Shown in pieces: positions 27,834 through 36,865 of a stretch of DNA of 64,000 bases. Under the pieces are notes generated by a model, which did not search any database, was not told where the DNA came from, and saw nothing but the letters and a program-made list of their open reading frames with translations. The position numbers and the translations under genes are program-made. The DNA comes from an endosymbiont of unidentified scaly snail isolate Monju (GTDB taxonomy: Bacteria; Pseudomonadota; Gammaproteobacteria; Chromatiales; Chromatiaceae): contig NZ_AP012978.1 of the NCBI RefSeq assembly GCF_000801295.1, forward strand, positions 2,108,001 to 2,172,000. Reading direction: 5' to 3'. Each line of letters begins with the position of its first letter. The stretch's first letter is position 1.

Positions 27834-29396
27834 ATGCCCACCATCACCCGAGCTCTGATCTCCGTTTCCGACAAGACCGGCGTGGTCGACTTCGCCCGCG
27901 ACCTGCACGAGGCTGGCCTCGAGATCCTGTCCACCGGCGGCACCGCACGGCTGCTCAAGGAGTCCGGCATCCCGGTCGTCGAGGTCGGCGACTACACCGG
28001 CTTCCCCGAGATGATGGACGGCCGGGTCAAGACCCTGCATCCCAAGATCCACGGCGGCATCCTCGGCCGCCGCGGCACCGACGACGAGGTGATGGAAGAA
28101 CACGGCATCGGCCGCATCGACCTGGTAGCGGTCAATCTCTACCCCTTCCAGCAGGCCGTGGCCGATCCCGAGTGCACCCTGGAACACGCCATCGAGAACA
28201 TCGACATCGGCGGCCCCACCATGATCCGCGCTGCGGCCAAGAACCATCGCGACGTGGCCGTTGTGGTCGATCCCCGGGACTATGGCCGTATCGTCCAGGA
28301 GATGCGCGAGAACGCCGGCAAGGTGAGCGAGAGCACCTGCTTCGAGCTGGCGGTAAAGACCTTCGAACACACCGCACAGTACGACGGCGCCATCGCCAAC
28401 TGGCTGGGGGCGATCAACCCCGACGGCTCGCGCGACGACTTCGGGCGCACCATCAATCTGCAGTTCCACAAGGCACAGGGCATGCGCTACGGCGAGAACC
28501 CGCACCAGAAGGCGGCCTTCTACGTGGAGGACAACATCGAGGAGTCCAGCGTCGCCACTGCCCACCAATTGCAGGGCAAGGCCCTCTCCTACAACAACAT
28601 CGCGGACACCGACGCGGCACTGGAATGCGTCAAGCAGTTCGATGAAGGGCCCGCCTGCGTGATCGTCAAGCACGCCAACCCCTGTGGCGTGGCTGTGGGC
28701 GAAAGCCTGCTCGAGGCCTACGACCGCGCCTATGCCACCGATCCCGAGTCGGCCTTCGGTGGCATCATCGCCTTCAACGGCGAACTCGACGGCGAGACCG
28801 CGCAGGCCATCGTGGACCGCCAGTTCGTCGAGGTCATCATCGCCCCCACGGTCTCCGCCGAAGCCATCGAGGCGGTCTCCGCCAAGCAGAACATCCGCTT
28901 GCTGGCCTGTGGTGAATGGGCGGCGGAATCGCTGCACCGACTCGACTTCAAGCGCGTCAACGGCGGCCTGCTGGTACAGGAGGCCGACCTGCAACTGCTG
29001 CGCGAGACCCGGGTGGTCACCGAGCGTCAGCCCACCGAGGAGGAAATGCGCGACCTGCTGTTCGCCTGGCGAGTGGCCAAGTTCGTCAAATCCAACGCCA
29101 TCGTGTACGCGAAAGACGGCATGACCATCGGCGTGGGCGCAGGCCAGATGAGCCGAGTCAACTCGGCGCGTATCGCCGGCATCAAGGCTGAGCACGCCGG
29201 GCTGGAGGTGAAGGGCTCGGTGATGGCCTCGGACGCCTTCTTCCCCTTCCGTGACGGCATCGACAACGCCGCCCAGGCCGGCATCGCCGCGGTGATCCAG
29301 CCCGGTGGCTCGATGCGCGACGAGGAGGTCATCGCGGCGGCCAACGAGCACGGCATGGCCATGGTGTTCACCGGCATGCGCCACTTCCGTCACTGA
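27834..29396 (+). CDS. purH: Bifunctional AICAR transformylase / IMP cyclohydrolase
   Basis: The last two steps of de novo IMP synthesis. It has 520 aa. The N-terminal cyclohydrolase (MGS-fold) domain has [30 protein letters not shown] and [16 protein letters not shown]. The C-terminal transformylase has [19 protein letters not shown] and the [12 protein letters not shown] motif with the catalytic Lys-His pair, then [12 protein letters not shown] near the end. The ATG at 27834 has GAAGG 9 bases upstream. purD, often the next gene, is elsewhere (46541). Confidence 0.97.
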   Translation: MPTITRALISVSDKTGVVDFARDLHEAGLEILSTGGTARLLKESGIPVVEVGDYTGFPEMMDGRVKTLHPKIHGGILGRRGTDDEVMEEHGIGRIDLVAVNLYPFQQAVADPECTLEHAIENIDIGGPTMIRAAAKNHRDVAVVVDPRDYGRIVQEMRENAGKVSESTCFELAVKTFEHTAQYDGAIANWLGAINPDGSRDDFGRTINLQFHKAQGMRYGENPHQKAAFYVEDNIEESSVATAHQLQGKALSYNNIADTDAALECVKQFDEGPACVIVKHANPCGVAVGESLLEAYDRAYATDPESAFGGIIAFNGELDGETAQAIVDRQFVEVIIAPTVSAEAIEAVSAKQNIRLLACGEWAAESLHRLDFKRVNGGLLVQEADLQLLRETRVVTERQPTEEEMRDLLFAWRVAKFVKSNAIVYAKDGMTIGVGAGQMSRVNSARIAGIKAEHAGLEVKGSVMASDAFFPFRDGIDNAAQAGIAAVIQPGGSMRDEEVIAAANEHGMAMVFTGMRHFRH

Positions 29397-29416
29397 TCCG
29401 CGAACAGGGAACTCCC

Positions 29417-29815
29417 ATGAAACTGCCGCGGCTGCTGTTTCCCCTGCTGCTCGCCACCACCCCCCTGGCGCAGGCGCAGATGGTGGAGTTCCCGCTGGAG
29501 CTGATCGAGTACATCGACGACGTCAAGGTGGTGACCTTCGTGCCGCCCTCGGCACTCGCCAGCGCGCCGACCTGGGACCCCATGCACCAGGCCGTGCCAT
29601 TCTCGCTGCAACAGGCACTCGACCGGGTACGTACCCGCCTGGGCAACGGCGACTACCAGCTCACCGCCATCGAACTCAAACCCATCGCCGGCCATCGCGG
29701 GCACTGGCACTACCTGGTACGCCTGCGCGCCCCCGACGGCCGGCCCCGCTACTTCTCGGTACTCCTCGACGGCCGCCTGCTGCCGGCCACGCGCGAGCCC
29801 GAGTCCTACAAGTAG
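29417..29815 (+). CDS. Secreted protein of unknown function
   Basis: A 132-aa protein with a clear signal peptide (MKLPRLLFPLLLATTPLAQA, cleavage after AQA). The mature part of about 110 residues has two patches with beta character, VEFPLELIEYIDDVKVVTFV and HWHYLVRLRAPDGRPRYFSV. The second half (ALDRVRTRLGNGDYQLTAIE...) has the look of a PepSY-like alpha-beta unit, but I do not recognise the family. It starts 20 bp after purH with GGGAACTCCC before the ATG, so it may be read from the same transcript. Confidence 0.75.
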   Translation: MKLPRLLFPLLLATTPLAQAQMVEFPLELIEYIDDVKVVTFVPPSALASAPTWDPMHQAVPFSLQQALDRVRTRLGNGDYQLTAIELKPIAGHRGHWHYLVRLRAPDGRPRYFSVLLDGRLLPATREPESYK

Positions 29816-29992
29816 CGCCGCACCCGGGGGGCTGCCCCTCGCGATGCCCCCAACGCTTCGACGCCCGCCGTCCGTCTCGAAACGGCCTCCTGCGCCGTGG
29901 CGCCACCAGAAATATCCCGTAGCGTGGACTGGCTCCCCCTCTGCTCGTGATCGCCTTCACCCTTTGGCCCGGGGCTTTCAGGCTGTTTTCAG

Positions 29993-30030
29993 GTTCGTGG
30001 TCCAGAATTTTGATCAAATTTCCCACGAAC
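29993..30030. promoter_or_regulatory. Nested dyads before the hemolysin-family operon, possible operator
   Basis: GTTCGTGG (29993-30000) and CCACGAAC (30023-30030) are perfect inverted 8-mers 22 bases apart. Between them lies TTTGATCAAA (30009-30018), a perfect 10-bp palindrome. The site ends 12 bp before the first ATG of a five-gene operon. It could bind a dimeric regulator or fold in the mRNA leader. No regulator gene is adjacent. Confidence 0.4.
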
Positions 30031-30042
30031 AGGACGTTTGCA

Positions 30043-30717
30043 ATGGCCAATATCCTCCTCCCCGGCACGGCGCGCCGAGAACACGGCAAGGGCAACAGCC
30101 AGTGGATCGACATCCGCCTGGCCGATGAAGGCACAGCAGCCTACGACCGACTCCGATCCTTCGTCGGCGAGGCGTTCCGCCGATGCTACGGTGCGGAGAT
30201 CCGTCACTTCCTGCCGCACTTCCTACACATCCGCGACACGGAAGGACGCCACCAGACTGTCGTGGGCTACCGCGGCGGACACGAGGGCGCCTTCTTTCTC
30301 GAGCACTACCTGGACCAGCCAATCGAACAGGTCTTGAGCCAACACCTGGGGGAGGCGATCGACCGCGGGCAGATCGTCGAGGTCGGCAACCTGGCCGATT
30401 CCACGCCGGGCATGGCCCGTCTCTCCATCCTCGCCACCACCCGTTGCCTGTATGGCATGGGCTACCGCTGGGTGGTATTCACCGGCGTGCGGCGCCTGTA
30501 CAACGCCTTTCGTCGCCTGGGTCTGCGCCCCATGGAACTGGCCGACGCCGATCCCTCGCGCCTGCAGGAGGACGAGGCCCGGCGCTGGGGCAACTACTAT
30601 CGCGACCAGCCCAAGGTCTATGTCGGACGCATCGAGGACGGTTATCGGCGCCTGATCTCGGCACGGAGCGGTCGGCCGGCAGCCAACGCTTCAGGCTCTC
30701 TGGCAGTACCGTCATGA
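30043..30717 (+). CDS. Thermostable-hemolysin family protein (GNAT/acyl-HSL-synthase-like)
   Basis: A 224-aa cytoplasmic protein with no signal peptide. Features of the family are FVGEAFRRCYGAEIRHFLPH in the first third, a central FFLEHYLDQPIEQVL, then QIVEVGNLADSTPGMARLSI, and GYRWVVFTGVRRLYNAFRRL before GLRPMEL. The last blocks resemble the acyl-transfer core of GNAT-type N-acyl synthases and acyl-homoserine-lactone synthases. The name hemolysin comes from a Vibrio member and says little about chemistry. Its stop overlaps the ATG of an AMP ligase, which argues for a small-molecule pathway, perhaps N-acyl transfer. That last point is inference. Confidence 0.75.
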   Translation: MANILLPGTARREHGKGNSQWIDIRLADEGTAAYDRLRSFVGEAFRRCYGAEIRHFLPHFLHIRDTEGRHQTVVGYRGGHEGAFFLEHYLDQPIEQVLSQHLGEAIDRGQIVEVGNLADSTPGMARLSILATTRCLYGMGYRWVVFTGVRRLYNAFRRLGLRPMELADADPSRLQEDEARRWGNYYRDQPKVYVGRIEDGYRRLISARSGRPAANASGSLAVPS

Positions 30718-32219
30718 GCCCGGTGCTGCGCTCACTCGCGGGCCAGGCCATCGCCCACCCGGACGACACCGCCCTGATCGGTGATCAGGGTTCCCTCTCA
30801 TGGTCGCAACTGCACGAGGCGGGGCAGACCCTGCGCGCCTGGCTGCGCGAACGCCAGCCAAGGACCGTTGCCCTGTATGCCGACAACGGTCCCCTCTGGG
30901 TGATCGCCGACCTGGCCTGTCTTGCCGAACAGATCCCCTGCGTACCGCTCCCCCTGTTCTTCTCACCGGCGCAGATCCAGCATGCAATCGACGACTGCGG
31001 CGCCGACCTGCTGCTTTGCGACCAGCCCGAGCCCGAATCCATCCCCCTCGCGGTGCGCTCGAAACAGGGGCAATACATGACCTTGGGCGAGCAGCAATTC
31101 TGGGCCTTTCCATTGATCACCCTCCAGGGCAACGCACCCGATCTGCGCGAGACTGCCCGGATCACCTACACATCGGGCTCGACCGGTGCCCCCAAGGGGG
31201 TGCGATTGAGTCTGGAGGCCATGGAAAGCGTCGCCAGCTCCCTGTGCCTGGCCACCGATGCCCGACGCGAGGACCGCCACCTCTCGGTCCTGCCCTATGC
31301 CACGCTGCTGGAGAACATCGCAGGCATCTATGCGCCGATCCTGGCGGGCGCCACCCTGCTCTGCCCGAGCCTGTCACGAGTCGGCCTGCAAGGCAGCAGC
31401 CGCTTCGACCCCGGGCGACTGGTGCAGGTCATGCGGGAACTCGAACCCTCCACCCTGATTCTCACGCCACAACTGCTGCAGGGATTGGTAGAGGTCCTGC
31501 AAAAGACACGGCAGGCGCCGCATCCCGGGCTGCGCTTCATCGCCGTGGGCGGCGCCGTGATCGCCCCGCAACTGCTGGAACGGGCCCAACGCCTGGGGCT
31601 GCCGGTCTACCAGGGCTATGGCCTGTCCGAATGCTCCAGCGCAGTCACCCTGTGTACCCCGGACCAGCAACGGCGGGGCAGCGTCGGCCACCCCCTCCCG
31701 CATATCGACGTGCGGGTTGCCGATGATGGCGAGATCCTGGTCAAGGGCGCCTTGTTCCAGGGCTATGTTGGTACCGACACGCCAGTGATCGATGCGGACG
31801 GTTACTGGCACACCGGCGACATCGGCCACTTCGACGACGACGGCTTCCTGTACGTCGCGGGCCGGAAACGTGACATCTTCATCACCTCTTTCGGCCGCAA
31901 CGTCTCACCCGAGTGGGTGGAACAACAGCTGATGGTACAGGCGCCGATCGTGCAGGCCTGCGTACTGGGCGAGGAGCAACCGTTCAGCATCGCGATCCTC
32001 GTCGCCGCTCCGGAAGCCACGCCACAGGCCATCGCCGATGCCATCGAGCAGGCCAACCATCAGTTGCCGGACTATGCCCGCATCGGCGACTGGATACTGG
32101 CCGACGCCCCTTTCACCCTGGACAACAAACTGCTCGGCCCGTCGGGGCAACCATTGCGCCACGCCATCCAGCAGCGCTATGCAGACCGTATCACCCAGTG
32201 CTACCAGGAGGCCTCATGA
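30714..32219 (+). CDS. AMP-dependent acyl ligase/synthetase
   Basis: An ANL-superfamily adenylating enzyme, 501 aa. The phosphate loop is ITYTSGSTGAPKGVRLS at about residues 148-164. The A5 motif is YQGYGLSECSSAVT, and GYWHTGDIGHFDDDGFLYVAGRKRD gives the A7/A8 hinge. The C-terminal lysine region is TLDNKLLGPSGQPLR. It forms acyl-AMP, then usually a thioester. Two membrane-like stretches are absent, so it is soluble. It is coupled by ATGA overlaps to the hemolysin-family gene before and the diiron protein after. The acyl substrate is unknown; a fatty acid is the natural guess. Confidence 0.88.
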   Translation: MSPVLRSLAGQAIAHPDDTALIGDQGSLSWSQLHEAGQTLRAWLRERQPRTVALYADNGPLWVIADLACLAEQIPCVPLPLFFSPAQIQHAIDDCGADLLLCDQPEPESIPLAVRSKQGQYMTLGEQQFWAFPLITLQGNAPDLRETARITYTSGSTGAPKGVRLSLEAMESVASSLCLATDARREDRHLSVLPYATLLENIAGIYAPILAGATLLCPSLSRVGLQGSSRFDPGRLVQVMRELEPSTLILTPQLLQGLVEVLQKTRQAPHPGLRFIAVGGAVIAPQLLERAQRLGLPVYQGYGLSECSSAVTLCTPDQQRRGSVGHPLPHIDVRVADDGEILVKGALFQGYVGTDTPVIDADGYWHTGDIGHFDDDGFLYVAGRKRDIFITSFGRNVSPEWVEQQLMVQAPIVQACVLGEEQPFSIAILVAAPEATPQAIADAIEQANHQLPDYARIGDWILADAPFTLDNKLLGPSGQPLRHAIQQRYADRITQCYQEAS

Positions 32220-32902
32220 ACTTCTACCAACAACTACTGGATGCCACCGCCAGCGAACGTCACGAGCTGTTGACCATCCCCTTCATCGTCGAGGGCGCGG
32301 CTGGAAAGCTCGGACTTGCGAGTTACCAGGCTTTCCTCACCCAGGCCTATCATCACGTAAAGCACACGGTCCCCCTGCTGATGGCCACCGGTGCCCGCCT
32401 GCCCGAGCACCTGGAGTGGCTGCGCGAGGCAGTGGGCGAATACATCGAAGAGGAAATGGGCCACCAGGAATGGATACTCGACGACCTGGCGGCCACGGGC
32501 GCCGATCCGGAGGCCGTGCGCAACGGCGAGCCACTGCCCGCCACCGAGCTGATGGTGACCTATGCCTGGGACACCATTCATCGGCGCAACCCCGTGGGCT
32601 TCTTCGGCATGGTGCTGGTGCTCGAGGGCACCAGCGTTACCCTGGCGACCCATGCCGCAGACAACATCCGGCGCGCGCTCGGCCTGCCTCCCGCAGCCTT
32701 CCGCTACCTGACCTCGCATGGCTCCCTGGACGAAGGGCATATCAGCTTCTACGAAAACCTGGTCAACCGCCTCGAAGACCCTGAAGACTGTCGGGCGGTG
32801 ATCCATGCCGCGCGCATGTTCTACCGGCTCTACGGCGACATCTTCCGTTCCCTGCCCATGATTCCCCTGAACATGGAGGAGAACAACGATGCAGTGGCCT
32901 GA
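32216..32902 (+). CDS. Haem-oxygenase-like diiron protein (TenA/PqqC/UndA-like)
   Basis: A 228-aa all-helical protein, often annotated as TenA-like or iron-containing redox enzyme. Candidate metal ligands are spaced as in haem-oxygenase-like diiron oxidases: QAYHHVKHT (about 40-48), EYIEEEMGHQEWIL (about 77-90), MVLVLEGTSVTLA (about 137-149) and HGSLDEGHISFYEN (about 170-183). Known members oxidise fatty acids or amino acids with O2, for example decarboxylating a fatty acid to a 1-alkene (UndA). A thiaminase role is unlikely as there are no thiamine genes here. It overlaps the ligase before (ATGA) and the SDR after (14 bases). Confidence 0.75.
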   Translation: MNFYQQLLDATASERHELLTIPFIVEGAAGKLGLASYQAFLTQAYHHVKHTVPLLMATGARLPEHLEWLREAVGEYIEEEMGHQEWILDDLAATGADPEAVRNGEPLPATELMVTYAWDTIHRRNPVGFFGMVLVLEGTSVTLATHAADNIRRALGLPPAAFRYLTSHGSLDEGHISFYENLVNRLEDPEDCRAVIHAARMFYRLYGDIFRSLPMIPLNMEENNDAVA

Positions 32903-33686
32903 ACAGCGCGTCATCCTCACCGGCGCCGGTGGTGGCATGGGCCGCTTGCTGGCCGCCGAACTGGCCGAGCGCGGCTGCCACCTGGCCCTGCTGGACGCCA
33001 ACGGCGAGGCACTGGAGGACCTGCTCTCGCAACTCGAACCACGGCGGGTGACCGGCATCACGGTCGATCTCTCGCATGCCGATATCTGCATGGCCGCGGC
33101 CGACCAGGCGCAGGAATTCCTCGGCGGCGTGGACATACTGATCAACCTGGCCGGCATGATGTCCTTTCGCGCCTACGACGACGAAGATCCGCAGGCCATC
33201 GAACGCCTGCTGCACGTCAACCTGCTGGCGCCGATGTGGTTGACCCGCGCCGTGCTCCCGACCATGCGCCGGCAGGGACAAGGCGCCATCATCAACATCG
33301 GCTCCATCTTCGGCTCCATCGGCTTTGCCCATTTCACCGCCTACTCGACCAGCAAGGCGGGACTGCGCGGATTCTCCGAGGCCCTGCGCCGGGAACTGGC
33401 CGACAGCGGCATCCATGTCGGCTACATCGCCCCACGCGCGGTACGCACGCCGATGAACGACGACCGCATCCAGCGCATGGGCGAAGCCACCGGCATGCAC
33501 ATGGATCCTCCGGAACAGGTGGTGCAGACCATCATCGAGGCCATCGAACAGCGGCGCAAGGAATGCTTCATCGGCTTCCCGGAATCCCTGTTCGTACGCA
33601 TCAATGCCCTGTTTCCCCGCATCGTGGACAACGCCTTGAAGAAACAGAACCGCATCGCGCGGTCATACGCTACAGGAGACGCCTGA
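32889..33686 (+). CDS. Short-chain dehydrogenase/reductase
   Basis: A classical SDR of 265 aa. The NAD(P) loop is VILTGAGGGMGRLLA (TGxxxGxG), NLAG appears at about residues 90-93, and the catalytic set is Ser in INIGSIFGSIG plus YSTSK. PRAVRTPM follows, as in family members acting on acyl or hydroxyacyl substrates. The C terminus is longer and basic (NALKKQNRIARSYA) and may touch the membrane. It probably reduces a keto group made in the same pathway. The stop overlaps the next ATG (TGATG). Confidence 0.88.
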   Translation: MQWPEQRVILTGAGGGMGRLLAAELAERGCHLALLDANGEALEDLLSQLEPRRVTGITVDLSHADICMAAADQAQEFLGGVDILINLAGMMSFRAYDDEDPQAIERLLHVNLLAPMWLTRAVLPTMRRQGQGAIINIGSIFGSIGFAHFTAYSTSKAGLRGFSEALRRELADSGIHVGYIAPRAVRTPMNDDRIQRMGEATGMHMDPPEQVVQTIIEAIEQRRKECFIGFPESLFVRINALFPRIVDNALKKQNRIARSYATGDA

Positions 33687-34359
33687 TGAAACGAGTGTTA
33701 TTGCTGACTGCCCTGCTTCTCCCCGGCCTGGCCACGGCCGGCATCCCGAAGGATGGAGACGATTACCTGCGGGAACTCCGCGATATCCAGCATGCCTGGG
33801 CCCAGGCCAACTACGAAATGCAGCGAGACGCGAAGCTTGATGCGTTCGAACGTCTGCTGGTTCGCACCCAACAGTTTCGCGAACATTACCCCGGCCGCGC
33901 CGAACCACGCATCTGGGAGGCTATCGTACGTGGCGGCTACGCCGGTGCCCTGGGAGGCCTGAGCGCCCTGTTCAAGGCCATGCCGCAAATGGAAAAGGCC
34001 GCGACCTGCTGCTCGAAGCCGTGGAAATCGACCCGCGCGCACTCGACGGCTCGGCCTATACCACCCTTGGCGTCTTCTACCACAAGGTGCCGGGCGGCTT
34101 CATCGGGTATGGCGACGACGACAAGGCCCTGGAGTACCTGCAAAAGGCCCTGTCCATCGACCCCGACGGCATGGGCCCCAACTATTTCATGGGCGAATAC
34201 TGGGCCGACAAGAACCACTGTGACAAGGCGATCCCCTATCTGAAGAAGGTACTGAACGCCCCTGACCTCAGCGAACGCCCGATCTACTCGCGTGGACGCA
34301 AGACCGAGGCCCGCCGCAAGCTGAAGGAATGCCGGCAGGTGAGCGACGGCATGCTGTGA
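33686..34359 (+). pseudogene. Periplasmic TPR-repeat protein with a one-base frameshift
   Basis: Starts with a signal peptide (LLLTALLLPGLATA). The first 105 residues include a helical segment with FREHYPGRAEPRIWEAIVRG. At about 33998-34000 one base is missing: a third C after GC would give MEKARDLLLEAVEIDPRALDG. The tail continues in the next frame with DKALEYLQKALSIDPDGMGP and ends at the TGA at 34357-34359. Repaired length is about 224 aa with two or three TPR motifs. It is the last gene of the hemolysin-family operon and is followed by a strong terminator. The lost base is in a C run, so sequence error is plausible. Confidence 0.7.
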
Positions 34360-34403
34360 CTCCCGCGTGCCCTCCCGGATGTCCCGAGAAGCGGGTACCG
34401 GTT

Positions 34404-34434
34404 GGGGTGTCGGTTCGTCCGGCACCCCTTTTTT
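34404..34434 (+). terminator. Rho-independent terminator of the hemolysin-family operon
   Basis: GGGGTGTCGG pairs with CCGGCACCCC (one U-G pair) around a TTCGT loop and is followed by six T. It lies 45 bp after the TPR gene stop. Confidence 0.93.
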
Positions 34435-34452
34435 ACGCCACGAGCGCTTCCT

Positions 34453-35658
34453 TCAGGGCAGCAGCGCCAGCAGCGGCCCGCCGACGTGATCGCGGCTGAC
34501 CAGCTTGTGTCGGATGGCCCAGCGCACCGGCGGCAGACGCTCGCTCAGGTTCAGCACGGCCTTGCGCGCCAGACGCGCCGGCAGGCGGTCGTCGGTGAAC
34601 AGGCTGACGATGCCGTTGGTGCCGTGGAACAGCGGCAGGGTGGCCAGGCGGTGCCGCGCCTGATAGCGGGCCAGGGCAGGGGGGCTGGCGATATCCGCCC
34701 CGCGCTGCCACTGGCGGCGAATCTCGCCGGCCAGCAGGTCCACCCCGCTGAGTCCCAGGTTGAAGCCATGCGCGGTGACCGGGTGCATGCCCACGGCGGC
34801 ATCGCCGATCAGCGCGAAGCGCTGTCCCACAAAACGGTCGGCATGCACCGCCACCAGCGGATAGGCAATGCGCTCGCTGGCCAGGCGCATGTCCCCCAGG
34901 CGATGCCCGAAACGCTGGGCCACCTCTGTCTCGAAGGCCGCCGGCCCCTGGTCCAGGATGGACTGGGCCTGGTCCGCCGGCACGGTGATGACGATCGAGG
35001 AGGCATCGCCGGGCATGGGCAGGATCGCGAGGGTGCGGCCGTAATGGAAGCATTCCCAGGCCGTGTGCTCGTGCGGCAGCTCGTGCTGCATGCGGCAGAC
35101 GATGGCCACCCGGCCGAAATCCTTCATGGCAGCGCCGATCCCCATCTGCCGCCGAGTCGCGGAGAACCGGGTGTCCGCCCCCACCAGCAGGTGGGCACGC
35201 AGCGTTGTACCATCAGCCAGCGCCAGGCGCACGCCATCAGCATCCGTGGCCACCTGCTCCACCGCCGTGCCACAGCGCAGTTCCACGCGATCGAGCGGGG
35301 CGGTCGCCTCGTACAGCGCCTTGCGGATCAGGTGATTGGCGACCAGCCAGCCCAGCGGTTCGGCATCGGCGCGCGCATCGCCGAAGTCCAGGGTACGAGG
35401 GGAATCGCCGTCGAGCACACGTGCGCATTGCAGCGGTGCGATCTCGGCCGGTGCAATGCGTTCCCAGACACCGAGCTGGCGCAACAATCTCCGCGACAAG
35501 TGGGTGAGTGCAATGTCCCGCCCGTCAAAAGCAGGATCGGCCAGTTGCTCGCAAGACTGGCGCTCGAGCAGCACGGTATGCAAGCCGGTGTCGGCCAGGG
35601 CACGGGCCAGCGCGAGACCGGCAGGTCCCGCACCGACGATGGCGATATCACAGTCCAT
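34453..35658 (-). CDS. ubiM: FAD-dependent ubiquinone-ring hydroxylase (UbiM-like)
   Basis: Class A flavoprotein monooxygenase of 401 aa in the UbiH/UbiF/COQ6 group. The FAD-binding GxGxxG is DIAIVGAGPAGLALARALA, the middle motif is LLVGADTRFSATR, and GDAAVGMHPVTAHGFNLGL binds the FAD phosphate and ribityl chain. ADPAFDGRDIALTHLS near the N terminus and the VTAHGFNLGL form fit the UbiM subgroup, known for a broad ring-hydroxylating role in quinone synthesis. UbiH would read more like HPIAGQGFNLG. No other ubi gene is near, and its exact ring position is not provable from sequence. Confidence 0.75.
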   Translation of the reverse strand: MDCDIAIVGAGPAGLALARALADTGLHTVLLERQSCEQLADPAFDGRDIALTHLSRRLLRQLGVWERIAPAEIAPLQCARVLDGDSPRTLDFGDARADAEPLGWLVANHLIRKALYEATAPLDRVELRCGTAVEQVATDADGVRLALADGTTLRAHLLVGADTRFSATRRQMGIGAAMKDFGRVAIVCRMQHELPHEHTAWECFHYGRTLAILPMPGDASSIVITVPADQAQSILDQGPAAFETEVAQRFGHRLGDMRLASERIAYPLVAVHADRFVGQRFALIGDAAVGMHPVTAHGFNLGLSGVDLLAGEIRRQWQRGADIASPPALARYQARHRLATLPLFHGTNGIVSLFTDDRLPARLARKAVLNLSERLPPVRWAIRHKLVSRDHVGGPLLALLP

Positions 35659-35746
35659 AGGCAGGCTCCGGCAGGAGAACGTTCGCCGAGTCTAGCGTCG
35701 CACCGGACCTCGGCCCTTGATCTCGATCAGGTTCCTTCCCCCTGGT

Positions 35747-35773
35747 TCAAGTTTTCGCGCATGAGGCCGAAAT
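35747..35773 (+). promoter_or_regulatory. Sigma-28 (FliA)-like promoter of the first c-di-GMP module
   Basis: TCAAGTTT (35747-35754), exactly 11 bases, GCCGAAAT (35766-35773). It matches the FliA consensus TAAAGTTT-N11-GCCGATAA at 7 of 8 and 6 of 8 positions. It lies 64 bp before the ATG of the PstS-like gene, in the 178-bp divergent gap with the ubiM-like gene. Confidence 0.6.
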
Positions 35774-35836
35774 CCAGTCCGCGAGAGGGCGGAGAGTATA
35801 CTCTGGGCGATTTCAATCAAGACGATCAGCCGCTCC

Positions 35837-36865
35837 ATGTACCGTTTACCAACGACCCCGTCACCCGCTGCCCGGGCGAGGGCCCGCTGGCGCCAGACAC
35901 TCCACTGGCTTGCCATCGTCGTGTGTGTACTACCTGCTGCCACCAGCGCCGGCCTGGACGACCCCGGGCATGCAGAAGCGGTCTTGACCCGGGGCGTCGA
36001 ATTCAGCGACGCCCCGCGTTCCATGCAACCCGCCGATCCGGTCACGGTCAGGCGGCCAGCCGGCTCGGACCTGGCCATCTCCCTGGACCAACAGCTCTAT
36101 GACCTGTTGGCGCCGGCAATCCGGGACTATGCCCGCCAGCACCACCTGAAGATCCGCATGCAGCGTGGCAACTGCGGACAATCCGCCGCAGGCCTGCGGC
36201 GCCACTTGGTCGATATCGGCGGTTTCTGCTGTCCACCCGGCGACAAGGACCGCCTGCCCGGCCTGCGCTTCCACACTCTGGGCATCGGGGCCCTCGCCAT
36301 CGTGACCCACCCGGATGCGAACATCGAAAGCCTGTCACAGCAACAGGTTCGCGACATCTTCTCCGGCAAGACACGGCAACTCGCCGCCGCAAGAGGACGC
36401 CCGCCAATCCCCCTTCACCTGGTCACGCGCCTGCACTGCCGTTCCCGCCCCGGCCACTGGCACCTGATCCTTCCGGAAGAAGAGAATTTCTTCCCCCTCG
36501 CCAACCAGACGGGCGGGATCAACGAGATGCTGAGTGCAGTAGAGGGCTACATCGGGGCTATTGGCTACGAGACCCTGTACTGGATCTCGCGCCATGCACC
36601 AGACCTGAAGGTCCTGCACATCGACGGCATGGACCCTGCCGCACCGCACAATCTCCTGCACGGCAACTACCCCTATTACCGTGTCTTCAACATCACCTCC
36701 TGGAGCCATCAGGATGGTAGCGAAGACCAGGTGTCACTCCTCATCGAGTGGCTGAAAAGCTACTTCGAGCAAGTGGCAGGGCTGGCTGACATGATCCCGG
36801 CCGGCAAGTTGCGGGAGGCCGGCTGGAAATTCAGGAATGACGAACTGGTTGGGGGCCCCGAGTGA
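35837..36865 (+). CDS. PstS-like periplasmic binding protein, module 1
   Basis: A 342-aa protein with a long basic N-terminus and a hydrophobic signal segment (HWLAIVVCVLPAATSAG). The rest is a PBP-like domain: ISLDQQLYDLLAPAIRDYAR, GIGALAIVTHPDANI, and LSQQQVRDIFSGKTRQ, the PstS hinge segment. The usual GSSG phosphate loop is replaced by GNCGQSAAG, and there are several cysteines (CCPPGD, LHCRSRP), so the ligand is probably not plain phosphate. No ABC transporter genes are adjacent. Instead its stop overlaps the GTG start of a GGDEF/EAL protein, so a sensory role is inferred. Confidence 0.8.
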   Translation: MYRLPTTPSPAARARARWRQTLHWLAIVVCVLPAATSAGLDDPGHAEAVLTRGVEFSDAPRSMQPADPVTVRRPAGSDLAISLDQQLYDLLAPAIRDYARQHHLKIRMQRGNCGQSAAGLRRHLVDIGGFCCPPGDKDRLPGLRFHTLGIGALAIVTHPDANIESLSQQQVRDIFSGKTRQLAAARGRPPIPLHLVTRLHCRSRPGHWHLILPEEENFFPLANQTGGINEMLSAVEGYIGAIGYETLYWISRHAPDLKVLHIDGMDPAAPHNLLHGNYPYYRVFNITSWSHQDGSEDQVSLLIEWLKSYFEQVAGLADMIPAGKLREAGWKFRNDELVGGPE

